A stretch of 64,000 nt of DNA from Phyto melanocephala (GCA_941918925.1 OW799237.1:76891126-76955125), one strand, 5' to 3'. Counted from the stretch's first letter, positions 11,599 to 23,447 are shown. Notes: generated by a model not told the origin, from the sequence alone. Made by a program: numbers and translations.

Positions 11599-11894
11599 TA
11601 CCGACTAAATACAAAAAAAAATACAAGAAAAGAAATACAAAAAATATATTCATTGCATATTTCTGCGTGTTTGATTAATTTATTGTTAATCCAAGTTGTT
11701 GTCTATCTGTGAGGCAAATTTCATTTAGTTTCGTTCAGTGGTTTTTGTGTGATCAAATAACAAACTTACAACAAGCATTCACATTTATTATATGAGTAGG
11801 ATAAATACCTTTGAAGATTTTGGGATTCTAAAAATTTAAAAGTTATTAATTAATGCCAATTACACGCCATTTGGTGTACAGTAAATTTAAAAAT

Positions 11895-12246
11895 CTCTTT
11901 CGCTATACTACTTCATAAATGAAGATGGAAGTGCTGTAACCGTAAATCGGGAGTGATATCGGTTTATGAGAAACATTTTTTACTTCCTACTTTCGAAAAC
12001 GGTAGAGAGGCACTGTCCGACAACAATTGACACTTTTAAATAATTTTTTTCGAAAGCGAATAATTTCCAGGTCAGGGTTATTTGAAAGAGCGAGACAATC
12101 CCTGAACTAAAATCCAACATTGTTACAGAATTTCGAGCGATACAGCACCAAATTTTGAAATACTTTATGAAAAAAAAAGTTCAAAACGAGGATCAAAAAA
12201 ACTTTTAATGTTTTTTTATATTTTTTAATTGGAATAAATATATGTA
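11895..12246 (+). pseudogene. Tc1/mariner-superfamily transposase relic (DUF4817-type)
   Basis: Broken frames still read EDGSAVTVNRE.YRF, then PELKSNIVTEFRAIQHQIL. These blocks align with the better copy at 44880-45450 (GSAVTVNGERYRF; VEEIRALQQQIL). The middle, including the second catalytic Asp block, is deleted. The 3' end is split by the 422-bp MITE at 12247. Confidence 0.65.
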
Positions 12247-12668
12247 TGTGATTTTCTCCGAGAAAAGGGACTTAGTGTTTGAAAATGAAGTTTTGAGAAA
12301 AACTCATTTAAAGTTTCATAACGCATTATCACTCTGAACACACCTTCAGTTGGAAGATGCGGTTTGGTATGGCTAGTTATGATTCGGTGCCGACTTTGGT
12401 GACGTCATGACTATGTGGTGACGTATTTTTTCGCTTTTAGCGTAGCACTACCTTTGTTATCGTTGCTGCTCTGTTTATTATGATCTCGATACTTGATTCT
12501 TAAGTTGCAACAAGTGTTCGTTTTGTACGTTTTTATGGGGTAAATAAATTTTTATCAGAAATCTAACTCATTTCATGTTATTTTACACCCTTTTAGGTAC
12601 CAGAATGCACTCTTAAGTCCAAACCCATTTTTCGACACGCTAGGTCCTTTTTCTCGGCGAAGGTCACA
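12247..12668. mobile_element. 422-bp MITE nested in the transposase relic
   Basis: The inverted ends begin TGTGATTTTCTCCGAGAAAA on the left and TGTGACCTTCGCCGAGAAAA on the complement of the right. They are flanked by TATGTA at 12241-12246 and 12669-12674. The sequence resuming after it (ATAAACGAAAAAGTTATAC) continues the end of the interrupted transposon. The flanks are AT-rich, so the duplication is suggestive rather than proven. Confidence 0.6.
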
Positions 12669-12734
12669 TATGTATATAAACGAAAAAGTTATACAATTTT
12701 TAAACGCTATTGTGACTTAAAGCCCTGTGTCAGT

Positions 12735-13357
12735 TTAAAAAAAAAATAATAATAATAAAAAAAATAAAAATATTAATTATAAATATAAAAATATAAAAAA
12801 ATTAAAACAAAATAAAAATTAAATAATACATAAAAATAATTTAAAAAAAAATTTAAAAAAAAAATTAAAAATAATAAATATAAAATAAAAAATATTAAAA
12901 AAAAAAAATTTAAAAAATAAAATAAAATCAAAAAAAAAAAATTAAAAAAAAATAATAAAAATATATATAATATATAAAATAAAAAAAAATTTAAAAAAAT
13001 TTACCACGTTTGTATGCATGTATGTTGTTGTTGTGTTAAAAAAACAAGGTGACAATAGTTTTTTGCCCATATCTCAGTTGTTTATATACCGATGCATCTG
13101 AATTTCAATACCGATCTACTCTCGAATATTTCTGATATTTTAATACCTAACCCAGGTCCAGGAGATGTCGGGGGGCTTCAAAAAGTTGATTTCAACATAC
13201 ACACGGACAGACGGTCAGACTGACTTAATCGACTCCCCTATTCATAAGCTTTCAGAAAATATATACTTTATGGTGTGGTTGGAAATAAAAATTTTAGAAA
13301 TTTCACACGGAATGTCAAACCTTAATATACCTTTACACTCACTGTAAAGGGTATAAA
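12735..13357 (+). repeat. Dispersed Helentron/DINE-like repeat, copy D3, with A-rich tract
   Basis: A 265-bp run of A-rich low-complexity sequence (12735-13000) is followed by the family 3' half: CATATCTCAGTTGTTTATAT, ACCGATCTACTC, TTCATAAGCTTTCAGAAAAT. The copy ends TGTAAAGGGTATAAAAA. The head and the tRNA-like block are missing. Confidence 0.7.
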
Positions 13358-15048
13358 AATGATATGGTTCATGACTGCATTACATATGTAGGACCATGTT
13401 GTAAGTAGTCCAATATTATCTGCAGGGTTTCCTGATGTGTGTAAAATGATGATGACACCACATGATAAGTAATACGCAAAAACTTGTCAACTGTTCTGAA
13501 AATTTGCTTAACTTTCTTGTGCAATAATTTACTAAATGTCAGACATCAGTGGACACAATGTTTGATTCTACGTTAAACGGCAGGGTATTAAACATTTTCA
13601 ATACACATATGTATTCAAAAGTTAATTAAAGCACCTTGCGTTTTAGATGACGATACGATATATTTTAGATTTTTATTATTTTCGTTGATTTAGAATGTGC
13701 ATAGTGGGTATTTATTTTTTCTGCATTAGTGTAAGTAAATATAAATGAACAATATACAAAATCAAGTGTTAAAAGAAATACACACACGCCCGCACACGCA
13801 CAAACAGAAAATGATATGAAATTTGAAGCCCAACAAAGTCAAATCGAATGCTGTATTTGAGTATCACACTTGTTTGGCTTTCACGAGATATTTGATTAAT
13901 AAATTATTCAAAATTTGTATGTTTGTAATGCTAATTTTGGTTAAAATTGGAAATAAAAAAACCAATATTTAATTATGTAGGTACATACACACATACATAC
14001 ACATATACATACATACATTTAATACAATAAAAATTTAAAATTCTCTCTTTTTTGTGCCATTTAATAATATTGTTTATGATAATGGTAATGATCATGATGA
14101 TGATGATGATGTGCTTTTTGAAAATTCCTAAATACTCGTATATTTTGTATGTAGTATGTACTAAGTAGAGATCCTAAAACATTTTTTAATTATTATTCAC
14201 TAAATCAATGTAAGAAAAAAAATTTACTAACAATCATAACAAAACTCTGAAGGCACAACAAACAACTAAATAAAACAGGTAAAACAACTTCATTGATCTA
14301 ACCCTACAGTTTGGCAATAATGGCGGGTAAATTGTTTTTGTTTTGTTTTTTTTTTTTTTTTGTTTATCTATTGAGATTCATCTGATTTTTGAAAAGTTTT
14401 AGCATTTGTATTTGTTCTCTACTACCACTATCACGACTATCACGATAATTAAGTTGGACTTTGTTCGTTAGCCATGAACCCCGCATGCTTTACCGCCGAT
14501 TATATTTTATTTAAATATATTTTTTTACTATTTACCAATTTATTTATGGAGTGAGATTCTTTTGTGTTTCCCATTTTCATTTGTCTTTTGATTGGCCGCT
14601 TTTTTTAACTATTAAATTCTTCTTTTAAAACATGACTTGACAGATTATTCGAACCATAGACAGCATATGGCAAAAAAGAACAGGTTCATTGTGACTTTTC
14701 TAAATTGTGATATTAAAAAAAAAATGCTAGCCAAATGGAATGCATTTTCGAAACCATTTATATTTTTATAAGTATATAAATTTTGACTGGTATTTTTAGT
14801 TTTTATAATGAATATCTTTTTTATATAAAAATAGAATACAGAGAGTTGTTTTGTGACATAACTCGTAATTTTTATATTCCTTGTACTCATTAGTCTACGG
14901 AAAGAATGTAGTCGTACTGCATACTTGTATTTTAATATTTTTCTTTTAATAGTTTTAAAGATCTTTATAGAACTTGAAATTTTTGAAGAATAACAAAAAA
15001 ATACTTTTTCATTTTTTAACAAAAAGATATAGAATTTTACGTTGACAC
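13358..15048. other. AT-rich, no gene; GAT and ACAT microsatellites
   Basis: Microsatellites occur at about 13980-14020 (ACATACACACATACATAC-like) and 14094-14112 (GAT repeats). The 140-codon open frame on the minus strand at 14645-15067 is rich in Phe, Lys and Ile, as expected for translated AT-rich DNA. It has no domain and I do not call it a gene. Confidence 0.45.
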
Positions 15049-15051
15049 TTA

Positions 15052-15701
15052 AGCTGGATTCACCCATAAAATTTTAGTTCAGAACAAATTTTTTATATAT
15101 TGAGTTTGATGTTTTACTTTTGAGAGAGAGAGAGAGATTATTTTATTCAGAAAGTATTTTCTTGGCTAATTCTTGTTCAGAAGAAACTAAATTGGGATGC
15201 CACTTTTTTCAATATTTACATGAAAATTGAATTTGGTTGCCACATCACTCAGTGTCAGTACATTTATTATACACAAAATTTTTTTGCCAAAAATTAACAA
15301 TCAAAATGGAATTTAATGAAAATATTGCTCAAAAATTAATAGAAGAATTAAAAAAAACAGGAAGAGAATGTTTGTATGACATGAGCAATAGTGCATACAA
15401 AAATAATTATTTAAAACAGGGGTTTTCTCACGCGACTCATTTTATTTTCAATTTTTTTTTATAAATTGCTTTTGCAAACAAATTGACTTTATGCACTTCA
15501 ATTAAAAATAATAATTTTAGTTTTCTTATATCCGACATTTTCTTCACATATATTTTACTATTTGCATTTTTATATTATATGGCAGCTTTGTTTTTTCGGG
15601 CAAATTTTCTGAAATGGGTGAATCGTTCTGCAGAAAACTCTCAGTAAAAAATGTTATTCTCCGGAAAAAATTTTGTTCAGAACAAATGGGTGATTTCACC
15701 T
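15052..15701 (+). mobile_element. PIF/Harbinger-like element with MADF-like coding remnant
   Basis: The ends AGCTGGATTCACCC and, complemented, AGGTGAAATCACCC match at 11 of 14 positions. TTA flanks both sides (15049-15051 and 15702-15704). A subterminal GTTCAGAACAAAT motif occurs near both ends. Inside, a start at 15306 in a very good fly context (ATCAAAATGG) opens a peptide whose helix IAQKLIEELKKTGRECLYD and following AYKNNYLK resemble the start of a MADF/Myb-like domain. PIF/Harbinger elements are known to encode such a second protein. The frame stops at 15464 and no DDE transposase is present, so this is an internally deleted derivative. Confidence 0.6.
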
Positions 15702-16365
15702 TTAGTAGCAAATGAAGGGTCTTGATTAGTATCCCAGCAAAATAACACATTACAAAATAATGAGTTGAAAGTACTAGAAAGCAGTTCTTTACTACTTAAA
15801 GTTTGGCATCTAAACCAATTATTTTAACACGGCAAAGTCATTGAAGGCAAGTACTTACCACCCTCGCTTACAAATAGGGACTCGCATAAGTACTTATTAC
15901 GGTCGCTTATAAATAGATACTAAAATAAGCACTTACTTTTATATCATTAACTTAGCACTTGATCTTAATAACCTAAGTAACCCATTACTATTATGGACTT
16001 ACAGAAGTCGTTTGGTTTATTCTAAGGACGAAAATTCTGTTAGATTGTTTTGCGATACGTCAATTTGAAATTTAACATTTAATTTATTAAAAACTTAGAA
16101 GCCAAATTGTCACCATTGTGCGAAACGAGATGGGTTGATCGTCATGATTCCATTTTACATTTTAAAGTGAATATAGAAAATATAATAGAGGCTCTGATAA
16201 ATTATCCAAGGGGAAAGACAGATATACATTTTTAAAAGCTTTATTACTAAGAAATTCATTTACTAAGAAATTCATTAAGTACATACGAATTTTTGTGTGG
16301 ATTTTAAATTCTAAGTGATATATTTTTTCTCACACAACCGCTTAGTGTAATGCTACAAAAACAGG

Positions 16366-17012
16366 ACATTCATCCCATATGAAATACGTACATACATATA
16401 AAAAACATATATGTATGTATATATAAAAAAAACACATTTTAAAATTATAACTTTACGTATGTTAAAAAAAAAAATTAAAAAAAAAAATTTTTAAAAAAAT
16501 TAAAAAAAAAAATTAAAAAAATATAACAAAAATATATATATATTTGAATATAATATATTAAATAAAAAATAAAAAAAAATAAAAAAAAAATATAAAAAAA
16601 AATTTTTTTTTGGCTCAGCTGTGATTCGATGCCACGTTTTCTCTAACCAGTATACACGTTTGTATGTATGTATGTTGTTGTTGTAATGTTGTTTTTGTGA
16701 AAAAAAAAATCGAGGTGGTCGTGGGTTTTTGCTCATATCTCAGTTGTTTATGTACCGATGTTTCTGATTTTCAATACCGATCTACTCCCGAATATTTCTG
16801 ATATTTTAATACCTCACCCGGGTCCAAGCGATGTCGGGGGGGCTTTAAAAAGTTGATTTCAACATTCACACGGACAGACGCTCAGACTGACAGAGCTTAA
16901 TCGACTCCCGTATTCATAAGCTTTCAGAAAATATATACTTTATGGGGTCGGAAATGAAAATTGTAGAAATTTCACACGGAATGACAAACCTATATACTAT
17001 ACCCTTTTTCAC
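16366..17012 (+). repeat. Dispersed Helentron/DINE-like repeat, copy D4
   Basis: It begins TTCATCCCATATGAAATACG and includes an A-rich tract (about 16455-16612). Then follow a TGTGATTCGATGCCACG block, ATCTCAGTTGTTTATGTACC and the end words TATGGGGTCGGAAATGAAAA and ACGGAATGACAAACC. It is nested in the hAT element, so it is younger than that insertion. Confidence 0.75.
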
Positions 17013-17059
17013 TGTGAAGTTCAGATCTCATACAAAATTTAATAATGTGTCTTGAACAA

Positions 17060-17705
17060 AAAAATAATTTAAAATAATTTCTGAAGAAACACAGAAGATT
17101 TGCTTTGGTATGCAAATTCCAGTTGAAAAGCCAATATTTCAGCGAAATCATTCTTTAAAAGAAGAGTACTACCGCATAGAGGGATGCATCTCCCTTATTG
17201 ATTCTGTTCTCCAGGACTTAAAAATACGTTTTTCAAAAGACGTTCTAAATTTATTTAACATCCCTAAACTTCTGTCAAAAACCATTAAACATTATTCATT
17301 AGACTAAAACAATTTTATTCCACTTCTTGTCAACGATTTGTTTAAGTACGAAGAAACAGATAAAAAACTACTAAAATCTATACCTGAAGCTGAACTTTTG
17401 CATTGGCAGCAGAAATGGAAGATCTGTCAAGAACTTCTAGAAAATGTGATAGATGGTTTTAATTATATGTGACCCAGATATTTATCCAAATTTAAGAAAT
17501 ATATTTACTATTTTTGTTTTAATGCCGTTAAGTAATGCTAGGGACGAAAGATCATTTTGTACTCTTCGTCGCATCAACCATGACAGAGGACAGGCTAAAC
17601 GGGTTAGGCATGTTACATATTCACAACCAAATCCAAGTTGATCCAGCAGTTGTGCTTAATAAATTTGCTGCAACAAGAAACCACAAATTACTTATTTTAT
17701 ATTTT
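17060..17705 (+). pseudogene. hAT transposase relic, C-terminal half with dimerisation domain
   Basis: Translated pieces in shifting frames are diagnostic of a hAT transposase: EEYYRIEGCISLIDSVLQDL followed by KIRFSKDVLNLF, then SIPEAELLHWQQKWK, then CDPDIYPNLRNIFTIFVLM with PLSNARDERSFCTLRRI. The last is the C-terminal hAT dimerisation region, normally ending NKFAATRNHKLL. That end is visible at about 17655-17695 as NKFAATRNHKLL in another frame. At least two stops and several shifts break it. The type is that of the P52rIPK/ZMYM-like hAT proteins. The N-terminal zinc finger and catalytic region are absent. Confidence 0.8.
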
Positions 17706-18090
17706 TAAGTGTTTTTGTTAAACTTTATGTCAGAAAATTGTTTATTATTTTTTTTACGTTGTTGTTTAATAAATATTAATTTTTATTAAACTATTTAACT
17801 TTTAGTTACCAAAAGCTTAAGCCACGCCTGACTTATACCCTTAGCGCGTTAAACTAAATGAGAATTATAAAAAGTCATGTATTTGAATGGCTTCAAGCAA
17901 TTTCGCAACAAGAAATTGTATTGTGTGTGTATCTAAGCAAATGTCTATCACATTATATCGCGTATCACTATAAATCAAGTGATTACTAAAATGCTTCTTA
18001 GTAAGACAGACTATATACATACGTAATAGTCATTAAAAAGTATGTTGTTTAGTAAGAGCAAGTCATTACCTAGTTTTTGTTGGGAAACTA

Positions 18091-18460
18091 TTAAAAATTA
18101 AAACCCAAGATGGCGTCCTAAATAAAATGGTGGATGTATGGGTCAAATATAGTTATTACGGATTTTTCCCCTTCGAACCCCACAATATGGGTATGAAATG
18201 AAAGGACTTGACCAGTAGAATAAGGTAAACTATAAAAAGTTTAAGGTCAAGATGGCGTCAAAAAAAATGCTGATAATTTTGTTCTTAACCCCATTATATG
18301 GGTATCAAATGAAAGAGAATGTCTAAAATGTCTAAAAACTCAAATTCAAAGATGGCGGTGGAAATAATAAACAATAATTGTGTAATTTTGTGCATGATGG
18401 TGAAGGGTGTTATCAGATTCAGCAGGACCGAATGCAGCACTCTTTATTGTTTTTTAAGCT
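18091..18460 (-). repeat. Dispersed Helentron/DINE-like repeat, copy D5
   Basis: This is a reversed copy. On the plus strand it ends GACCGAATGCAGCACTCTTT, the complement of the family head. Upstream it contains AAGATGGCGTC and CCCCA.TATATGGGTATCAA, blocks shared with 51400-51600. Confidence 0.6.
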
Positions 18461-18828
18461 AATAGATACTTCAATTGATAAATATATTCAGATTGAGGTA
18501 TAACTTTACATAATTATTTTAAAATTTTAAAATTAAAAGTCAAGTATGCAATTTTTCTCCATTTGGTCTTGTCTAAGAAACGATTATGTTCACGGAAATA
18601 ATTATATTATTAATTCTCCATATACATAAATGTTGGTTAGAAGTTTTTAAATTTTTTGCAAATATCCAAATGGCAATAGCATAATCGAAATGGCCATTGA
18701 AAATTATTTTAAAAAAATATGTCACTTTTTTAGGGCTGTCAAAAAGTTGCCACTATTTATTTCATTGATTTAAAAAATTGAAATAGCTCTTTTTGTCAAT
18801 GTATCAACCTGGCCGGAATCTGTAAAAC

Positions 18829-19180
18829 AAGTAAGAGCCTATATTAGTTTCTCACATGGAATAATTTCTTTATAAAAATAGAAACAATATTACTCACTAA
18901 TTTCTATTATAATATTTGATAAGTGGGCGTTATTCATCCAAAATCTTTGTTCATAGAGAAATTATATAATTTTAAAAGTCATTATATGTGCAGTAGGCGT
19001 TTAAGTGGGCATGTCACCTTCCTTACAGAGTTCGTTATTACAAATTCATTGGCCAATAAGCTATATTGGCGAAATTTCAGAATAGTGCATTTAATTTTGT
19101 CTGTTTTATGACGTTTAATATTTTAAATATTATAAAAAGGTTCTCCAAAAGGGATGATATGATTTTGAAGTTACGTTTCG
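18829..19180 (+). repeat. Dispersed Helentron/DINE-like repeat, copy D6 (fragment)
   Basis: The head AAAACAAGTAAGAGCCTATA lacks the hairpin and is followed by GATAAGTGGGCGTTAT, AGAGAAATTATATAATTT and AAGTGGGCATGTCACC. These correspond to internal blocks of copies D2 and D7. Confidence 0.55.
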
Positions 19181-19209
19181 GCCATTTGTTTTTCATTGTA
19201 TTCAGTAGT

Positions 19210-19620
19210 GTTTACAAGTTCATCATAGAGAGGAGATATACGCAAGAACAACATTTACAAATTATTCAGTTTTATTATCAAAATAATCGTTTTCCAATTG
19301 CAACTTTTCTTTCGCTTTTGCCATTTTATGGTCGTAATAAACGTCCTAGTGTGCTCGCTATTCGTCGAATTGTTGAAAATTTTGAGCTGACATTTTATTT
19401 ACATAATGTTCAAGTGCCAATAAGACACCTAAATTGACAGTTTAGTATGGTGGAATTATCGGTCCGTACTACTTTTGAAATGAAGCTGGTAACAACGTTA
19501 CTGTCAATGGAGATCGGTATAGATCGATAATAACTAACTTGTTATGGCTGAAATTGGAAGAAGTTGATCTTGACAACATTTAGTTCCAACAAGACGGGGT
19601 TTTAAACTTTCGCGCTCTAG
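19210..19620 (+). pseudogene. Tc1/mariner-superfamily transposase relic (DUF4817-type)
   Basis: The N-terminal helix-turn-helix reads ERRYTQEQHLQIIQFYYQNN, then FYGRNKRPSVLAIRRIVENF. This matches the DUF4817-type head of a large insect transposase group. After VPIRHLN the sequence jumps to the C-terminal half (GIIGPYYF, AGNNVTVNGDRYR, then FQQDG with the second catalytic Asp). About 120 residues, including the first Asp, are deleted at 19436. Stops follow. Confidence 0.75.
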
Positions 19621-19822
19621 CCACACACTATTATTTAAAATTGATATTAATAGGATTTTTGTTTAAAAAGCCGAATGGTGAGTTTGTTTATGTTCAGTCA
19701 ATGCGTATGATAACTATTACTTTTGCTGCAGTCTCGTTACTACTAGTAATATGACTGCCCCAAAACGTAACTATTTAATACAATTATTTAAGGTAATTTA
19801 TGGTTGTAACTGGTTTATTATT

Positions 19823-19921
19823 TCCATATTAAGCGCACAACATGCAAACTGGGCATAAGTGTATAACTGTCATGGGTTTGGGCTTTTAGTGCCCCTCCTT
19901 TTCAACCTATCCTAACCTAAG
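19823..19921 (+). mobile_element. 5'-truncated SINE, tail type I
   Basis: The copy contains GGGCATAAGTGTATAACTGT, CATGGGTTTGGGCTTTTAG and ends CCTATCCTAACCTAA. It is flanked by an exact 12-bp duplication, TGGTTTATTATT (19811-19822 and 19922-19933). Confidence 0.85.
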
Positions 19922-19933
19922 TGGTTTATTATT

Positions 19934-20822
19934 AGTAAGAAAATTTGTGACACAACCACAATTTATTATGACTGCTAAAAAATAAAAAATATTTCCTACA
20001 GTTAAAACATTTTTATATTCTTGAAAATTATTATTTAAAAAAAAAATTCCACAAACTTTTTGTTATAATTTTTATTTTCAAGAATATTTTAACATTCAAA
20101 TTTCAACTTGTCACTCGAAAAGAGAAAAATGTACGAGAAACATTTGAGTTATAACAATACAAATAAATGTAAAATGAAATTAAAAAAATATTAATGAAAA
20201 GTACAAAACGTGAAATTCGTCCTATACTGTTAGACTGGTTTCTCTCACCGGATGATTTGTTTACAATGAAATAAACTCATGCAGGGGGGCAGACTATCGG
20301 ATCGTAAGTAAAAGGTAAGTATTTGTTAATTTTGATTTAAGCATAAAAACTGTTTAAATGATCGAGATGTTTTGTCTTCGTTTCGATAGATACATACATA
20401 CATACGTCCACACAAGCACACATACATACTTATGTACATATTTATTTATTTACCTATAAAGTGGCAACGAGGAAATAGGAAGTCCCAGCAAATAAATAAT
20501 TAAATAATTCTACAAATTTAGTATGTAGTTGTTTAGAGAAGATAACATACAGTATTTGTTTGTTTTAAACAATATCATATACATACATACATATGAAATC
20601 AATAATATTTTAAATTTGAATTAAATTTATTATGTTTTTGCTTTCGCTTAAAACGTAAAAATATTTTGAATATTTTAAATAATCCTCGTTCCAAATACGC
20701 AAACATGTAGTACATATTAGTCAATACATATACATATGTACATACATGCATATGTATGTAATTAGGTACTAAGTTTCTAAAATACATACTATGAATATCG
20801 ATGAAAAGCTGCAAAAATGTAA
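19934..20822. other. AT-rich, no gene; CATA microsatellites
   Basis: I see no supported coding sequence. CATA/TATG simple repeats lie near 20390-20440 and 20720-20760. Confidence 0.4.
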
Positions 20823-20824
20823 TA

Positions 20825-21158
20825 CAGTCGTGTCTGGATATAGTGAACTAATTTTTGCAATGCTTGTTCATGGTATCCAGGTTGTTATCTATATCAAGAT
20901 TGAAGCTTTTGTTAAAAAACTCGTTTTATTTACTAAAAATACATGCATGTAAATGCAATAGCTTATTAGAAACAATTTGTACAAAAAAGGAAATATATGT
21001 ATTTAAGTTTAATAAAAGAATTGTTGTTGAAGTTGTTTTCAAAATTTTGTTCACTATTAGAGTTTTTCACTATTTAGAGTACTCCATGCAAAAATTTTGG
21101 TGTTCACTATATGGAGGTGTTCACTATATCGGGTGTTCACTATATGCAGACACGACTG
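20825..21158. mobile_element. pogo/Tigger-like MITE (334 bp)
   Basis: The 24-bp inverted ends start CAGTCGTGTCTGGATATAGT and differ at one position. They are flanked by TA at 20823-20824 and 21159-21160. Extra copies of the inner motif TTCACTAT occur near the right end (about 21052, 21069, 21110, 21119 and 21136). CAGT ends with TA duplication are typical of pogo-like Tc1/mariner elements. No transposase remains; the open frame here reads through the repeats. Confidence 0.8.
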
Positions 21159-21171
21159 TAATTCAATATAA

Positions 21172-23447
21172 AACAAGTAAGAGCACTATAATCGGCTGTG
21201 CCGAATTTTTTATACCCACCACCAATTTGATGTAATTTTATAGCACAAAATTTATTATTTTTTTATTAACAGTAATCGCTATGGAATAGAATCTTTATAC
21301 TAAAATATGTTTTACTTTCTTTGTATAACTTCGATATGTTTGTAAACTATTTTCGCAAATTTAGTCTTTCAATGAAAGTGGGCTTGTCAATTAAGTTTCT
21401 GCTCAAAAATACAACATAGACATTTCAATATATTCTTCCAAAAACTTTGTCCATAGAGAAATTATACGAATTTAAGATGAAGCGTTATATGGAAGGTAGG
21501 CACTAAAGTGGGCGTGTCACCTTAATTTTTTGATATAACAATGATATTGACTAAAAAGCTGTATTTACGAAATTTAATCATCATTCCTCTAATTTTGTTC
21601 ATTTAATGAGATTTTAAATTTCATTAACAGTAGATAACGTGATAAGTGGGCGTTATAGTAGGCGTGTTGAAGTAATTTCTGCTAATAAATTCAACTCAGA
21701 TGTTCAATATATAGTCCTTTATTCTTCCAAAATCTTTATTCATAAAGAAATTATATGAATTTGAGATATAGCGTTATATGAGTGATGTGCGTAAAAGTGG
21801 GCGTGTCACATTTATTGTCCGTTAGTACAAAGCATTGGTCAAAAAAGCAATGTTTGAAAAATTTCATCATCATACATCTAATGTTTTCAGTTTTATTACG
21901 TTTTAAATTTTTAATATACCGAAAAATACACTGCGTGGTATACATTTTCTTACATTTTGATCTGTAGCTCTAATGCATAGATTTAGCAATTTTCAGGGAA
22001 AAATATTTTTTTACTCAGGAAATACACATTTGAAACAATTACATTTTGTTCGATGTTGAAAGGACATGAACTTTTTGACCTACTCTTGCATCCCGAGCTA
22101 AAACTCTCTTCCTAATATTCCGGTTAAGACAATTTTCAATACCCATAACAAAGAAATATTCTGGCAAAATTTTAATCCCCTAGCTTTTTCGGTCCGACCT
22201 CTATCGTGCTTTCAACAGACAGACGGATGGACATAGCTAGATCGTCATAAAATTAAACCCCGATTCAGAAAATATATACTTTATGGGTAGGGTGATCGAC
22301 TCGGTTTTACAACCGGTGGAAAACCCGGTTTTTCCTCTTTTTGCTGGCGGTTTTTTCTAAATGTTGATTTTTCGAATATCGAATACACCGGTTTTTTTAT
22401 CCGAAAAAGCCGGTTTTTTTTAATTTTTAAGTTTATTTGCATATATCATTGTAATCAGTCGTACTATAGTATAGTTTCCAAAAATCAGAAAATAAAAACT
22501 ATTAAATATTCTATAATATTGTAAGAAATCTATTTGTTGTTTAACAAACAAATGCAAAATAAGAAAAATAATTAAGCTTAAATATTACTTTTTTTATAAG
22601 ATATAAACCTAACGTTAAAACTTGAAGGTAATTGGAGCATAAACTAAGCTGATCGATTACTTTTATGTGAAAACTGTAGTTACAATGAAGAAAAACCAAT
22701 AATCTCTCCTTCCAAATCCTAATTTTAATTAATGGCATTGAGTGTCTGTCAACTTTAATTTCAAACTAACCACTGAACAAACTAGTTTATGCCTATATTT
22801 GTATGTCTGTCAGGGGTATAAGAAAGAATTTTTAAAATTAAATTTGAAAGATTTTCTCCCTAGCCTTTTAAAATGTATTTAAAATAACAGAAATAATTTC
22901 AAACAAAATACGTTAGTGCATATTAGTTTAAAAGATCTATTTAACATAAAAAAAATGTACAGAAGGATTTTCAAAACTTTATAACAGCCTTATAAAAAGT
23001 TTTATTTATTTATGTATTAATTTATTGTATTTATTTGTTTTACTTGTAAAGAGTACCTTTTGTCCATAAATTCAACTAATTAAGACCAAATTAGTCAACT
23101 GTATTCATGTCAGTTATTGCGTTATTGTGCAGCCAAACGTATATAAACTGTAAAAATTTCATATTTAGATATAATTTTTACTATAATCTTTTTAAACAAT
23201 ATTTTTTAATTTTTTCTTTATATATTATATTTTATATATTCGAACCGGTTAACCGGTCTTTTCTTAATTTTCAAAATAGCAACCGGTTTTTTTTTAATTC
23301 TAAATTTCAAACTATTTGAAACCCGGTTTTTAAAAAAAGTCGAATAATCGATTACCCTATATATGGGGTCTAAAATGAATATTACGATGTGTTACAAACG
23401 GAATGACAAAATGAATATACCACCATTTTTTTGGTGGTGGTTATAAA
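21172..23447 (+). repeat. Dispersed Helentron/DINE-like repeat, copy D7, split by a hAT insertion
   Basis: This is the most complete long copy. The head AACAAGTAAGAGCACTATAA is followed by the hairpin TCGGCTGTGCCGA and TTTTATACCCACCACC. Internal blocks include several GTGGGCGT words and CGGTCCGACCTCTATCGTG. The tail TATATGGGGTCTAAAATGAA reaches a CCACC...GGTGGTGG hairpin at 23421-23440. The reading is interrupted at 22288-23359 by a hAT-type element. Confidence 0.75.
22288..23359. mobile_element. Non-autonomous hAT element (1072 bp), 8-bp target duplication
   Basis: The ends TAGGGTGATCGACT and, complemented, TAGGGTAATCGATT are flanked by TTTATGGG (22280-22287) and TATATGGG (23360-23367), an 8-bp duplication with one change. 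Other family members read ACTTTATGGGGTC without the insert, so the boundaries are supported by empty sites. CCGGTTTTT words cluster in both subterminal regions (22305-22420 and 23240-23335), like hAT transposase-binding repeats. The interior encodes nothing I can recognise. Confidence 0.8.

Larger units (their letters stand above)
10624..11808 (-). mobile_element. Helitron-like non-autonomous element (family 2), SINE-riddled
   Basis: On the minus strand the element starts near 11808 with TCCTACTCATATAATAAATG. It is followed by CACACAAAAACCACTGAACG and AGATAGACAACAACTTGG. It ends near 10624 with GATAACTACGCAGACGAAGT, the usual 3' neighbourhood of this Helitron group. Three SINE pieces have inserted in it (10678-10750, 10760-10852, 11478-11598). 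The exact 3' CTRR is decayed. No Rep/helicase coding is visible. Confidence 0.5.
15727..18090 (+). mobile_element. hAT transposon, decayed, carrying its own transposase relic
   Basis: The ends TAGTATCCCAGCAAAA (left) and TAGTTTCCCAACAAAA (right, complemented) match at 14 of 16 positions and bracket a hAT transposase relic. Just inside the left end are repeated words of the type AGTACTTA...TCGCTTA.AAATAG, likely transposase-binding repeats. I could not find an 8-bp target duplication. A Helentron/DINE-like copy (16366-17012) has inserted in the middle and removed or displaced the N-terminal coding half. Confidence 0.6.

Noticed and set aside
14645..15067. 140-codon open frame on the minus strand
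   Set aside because: Its composition (Phe, Lys, Ile, Tyr) is that of translated AT-rich DNA. It has no domain and no splice or promoter context, and it overlaps the end of a mobile element.
20855..21235. 126-codon open frame on the plus strand
   Set aside because: It runs through the pogo-like MITE, both of its repeated motifs and the head of repeat D7. It is an accident of repeat composition.
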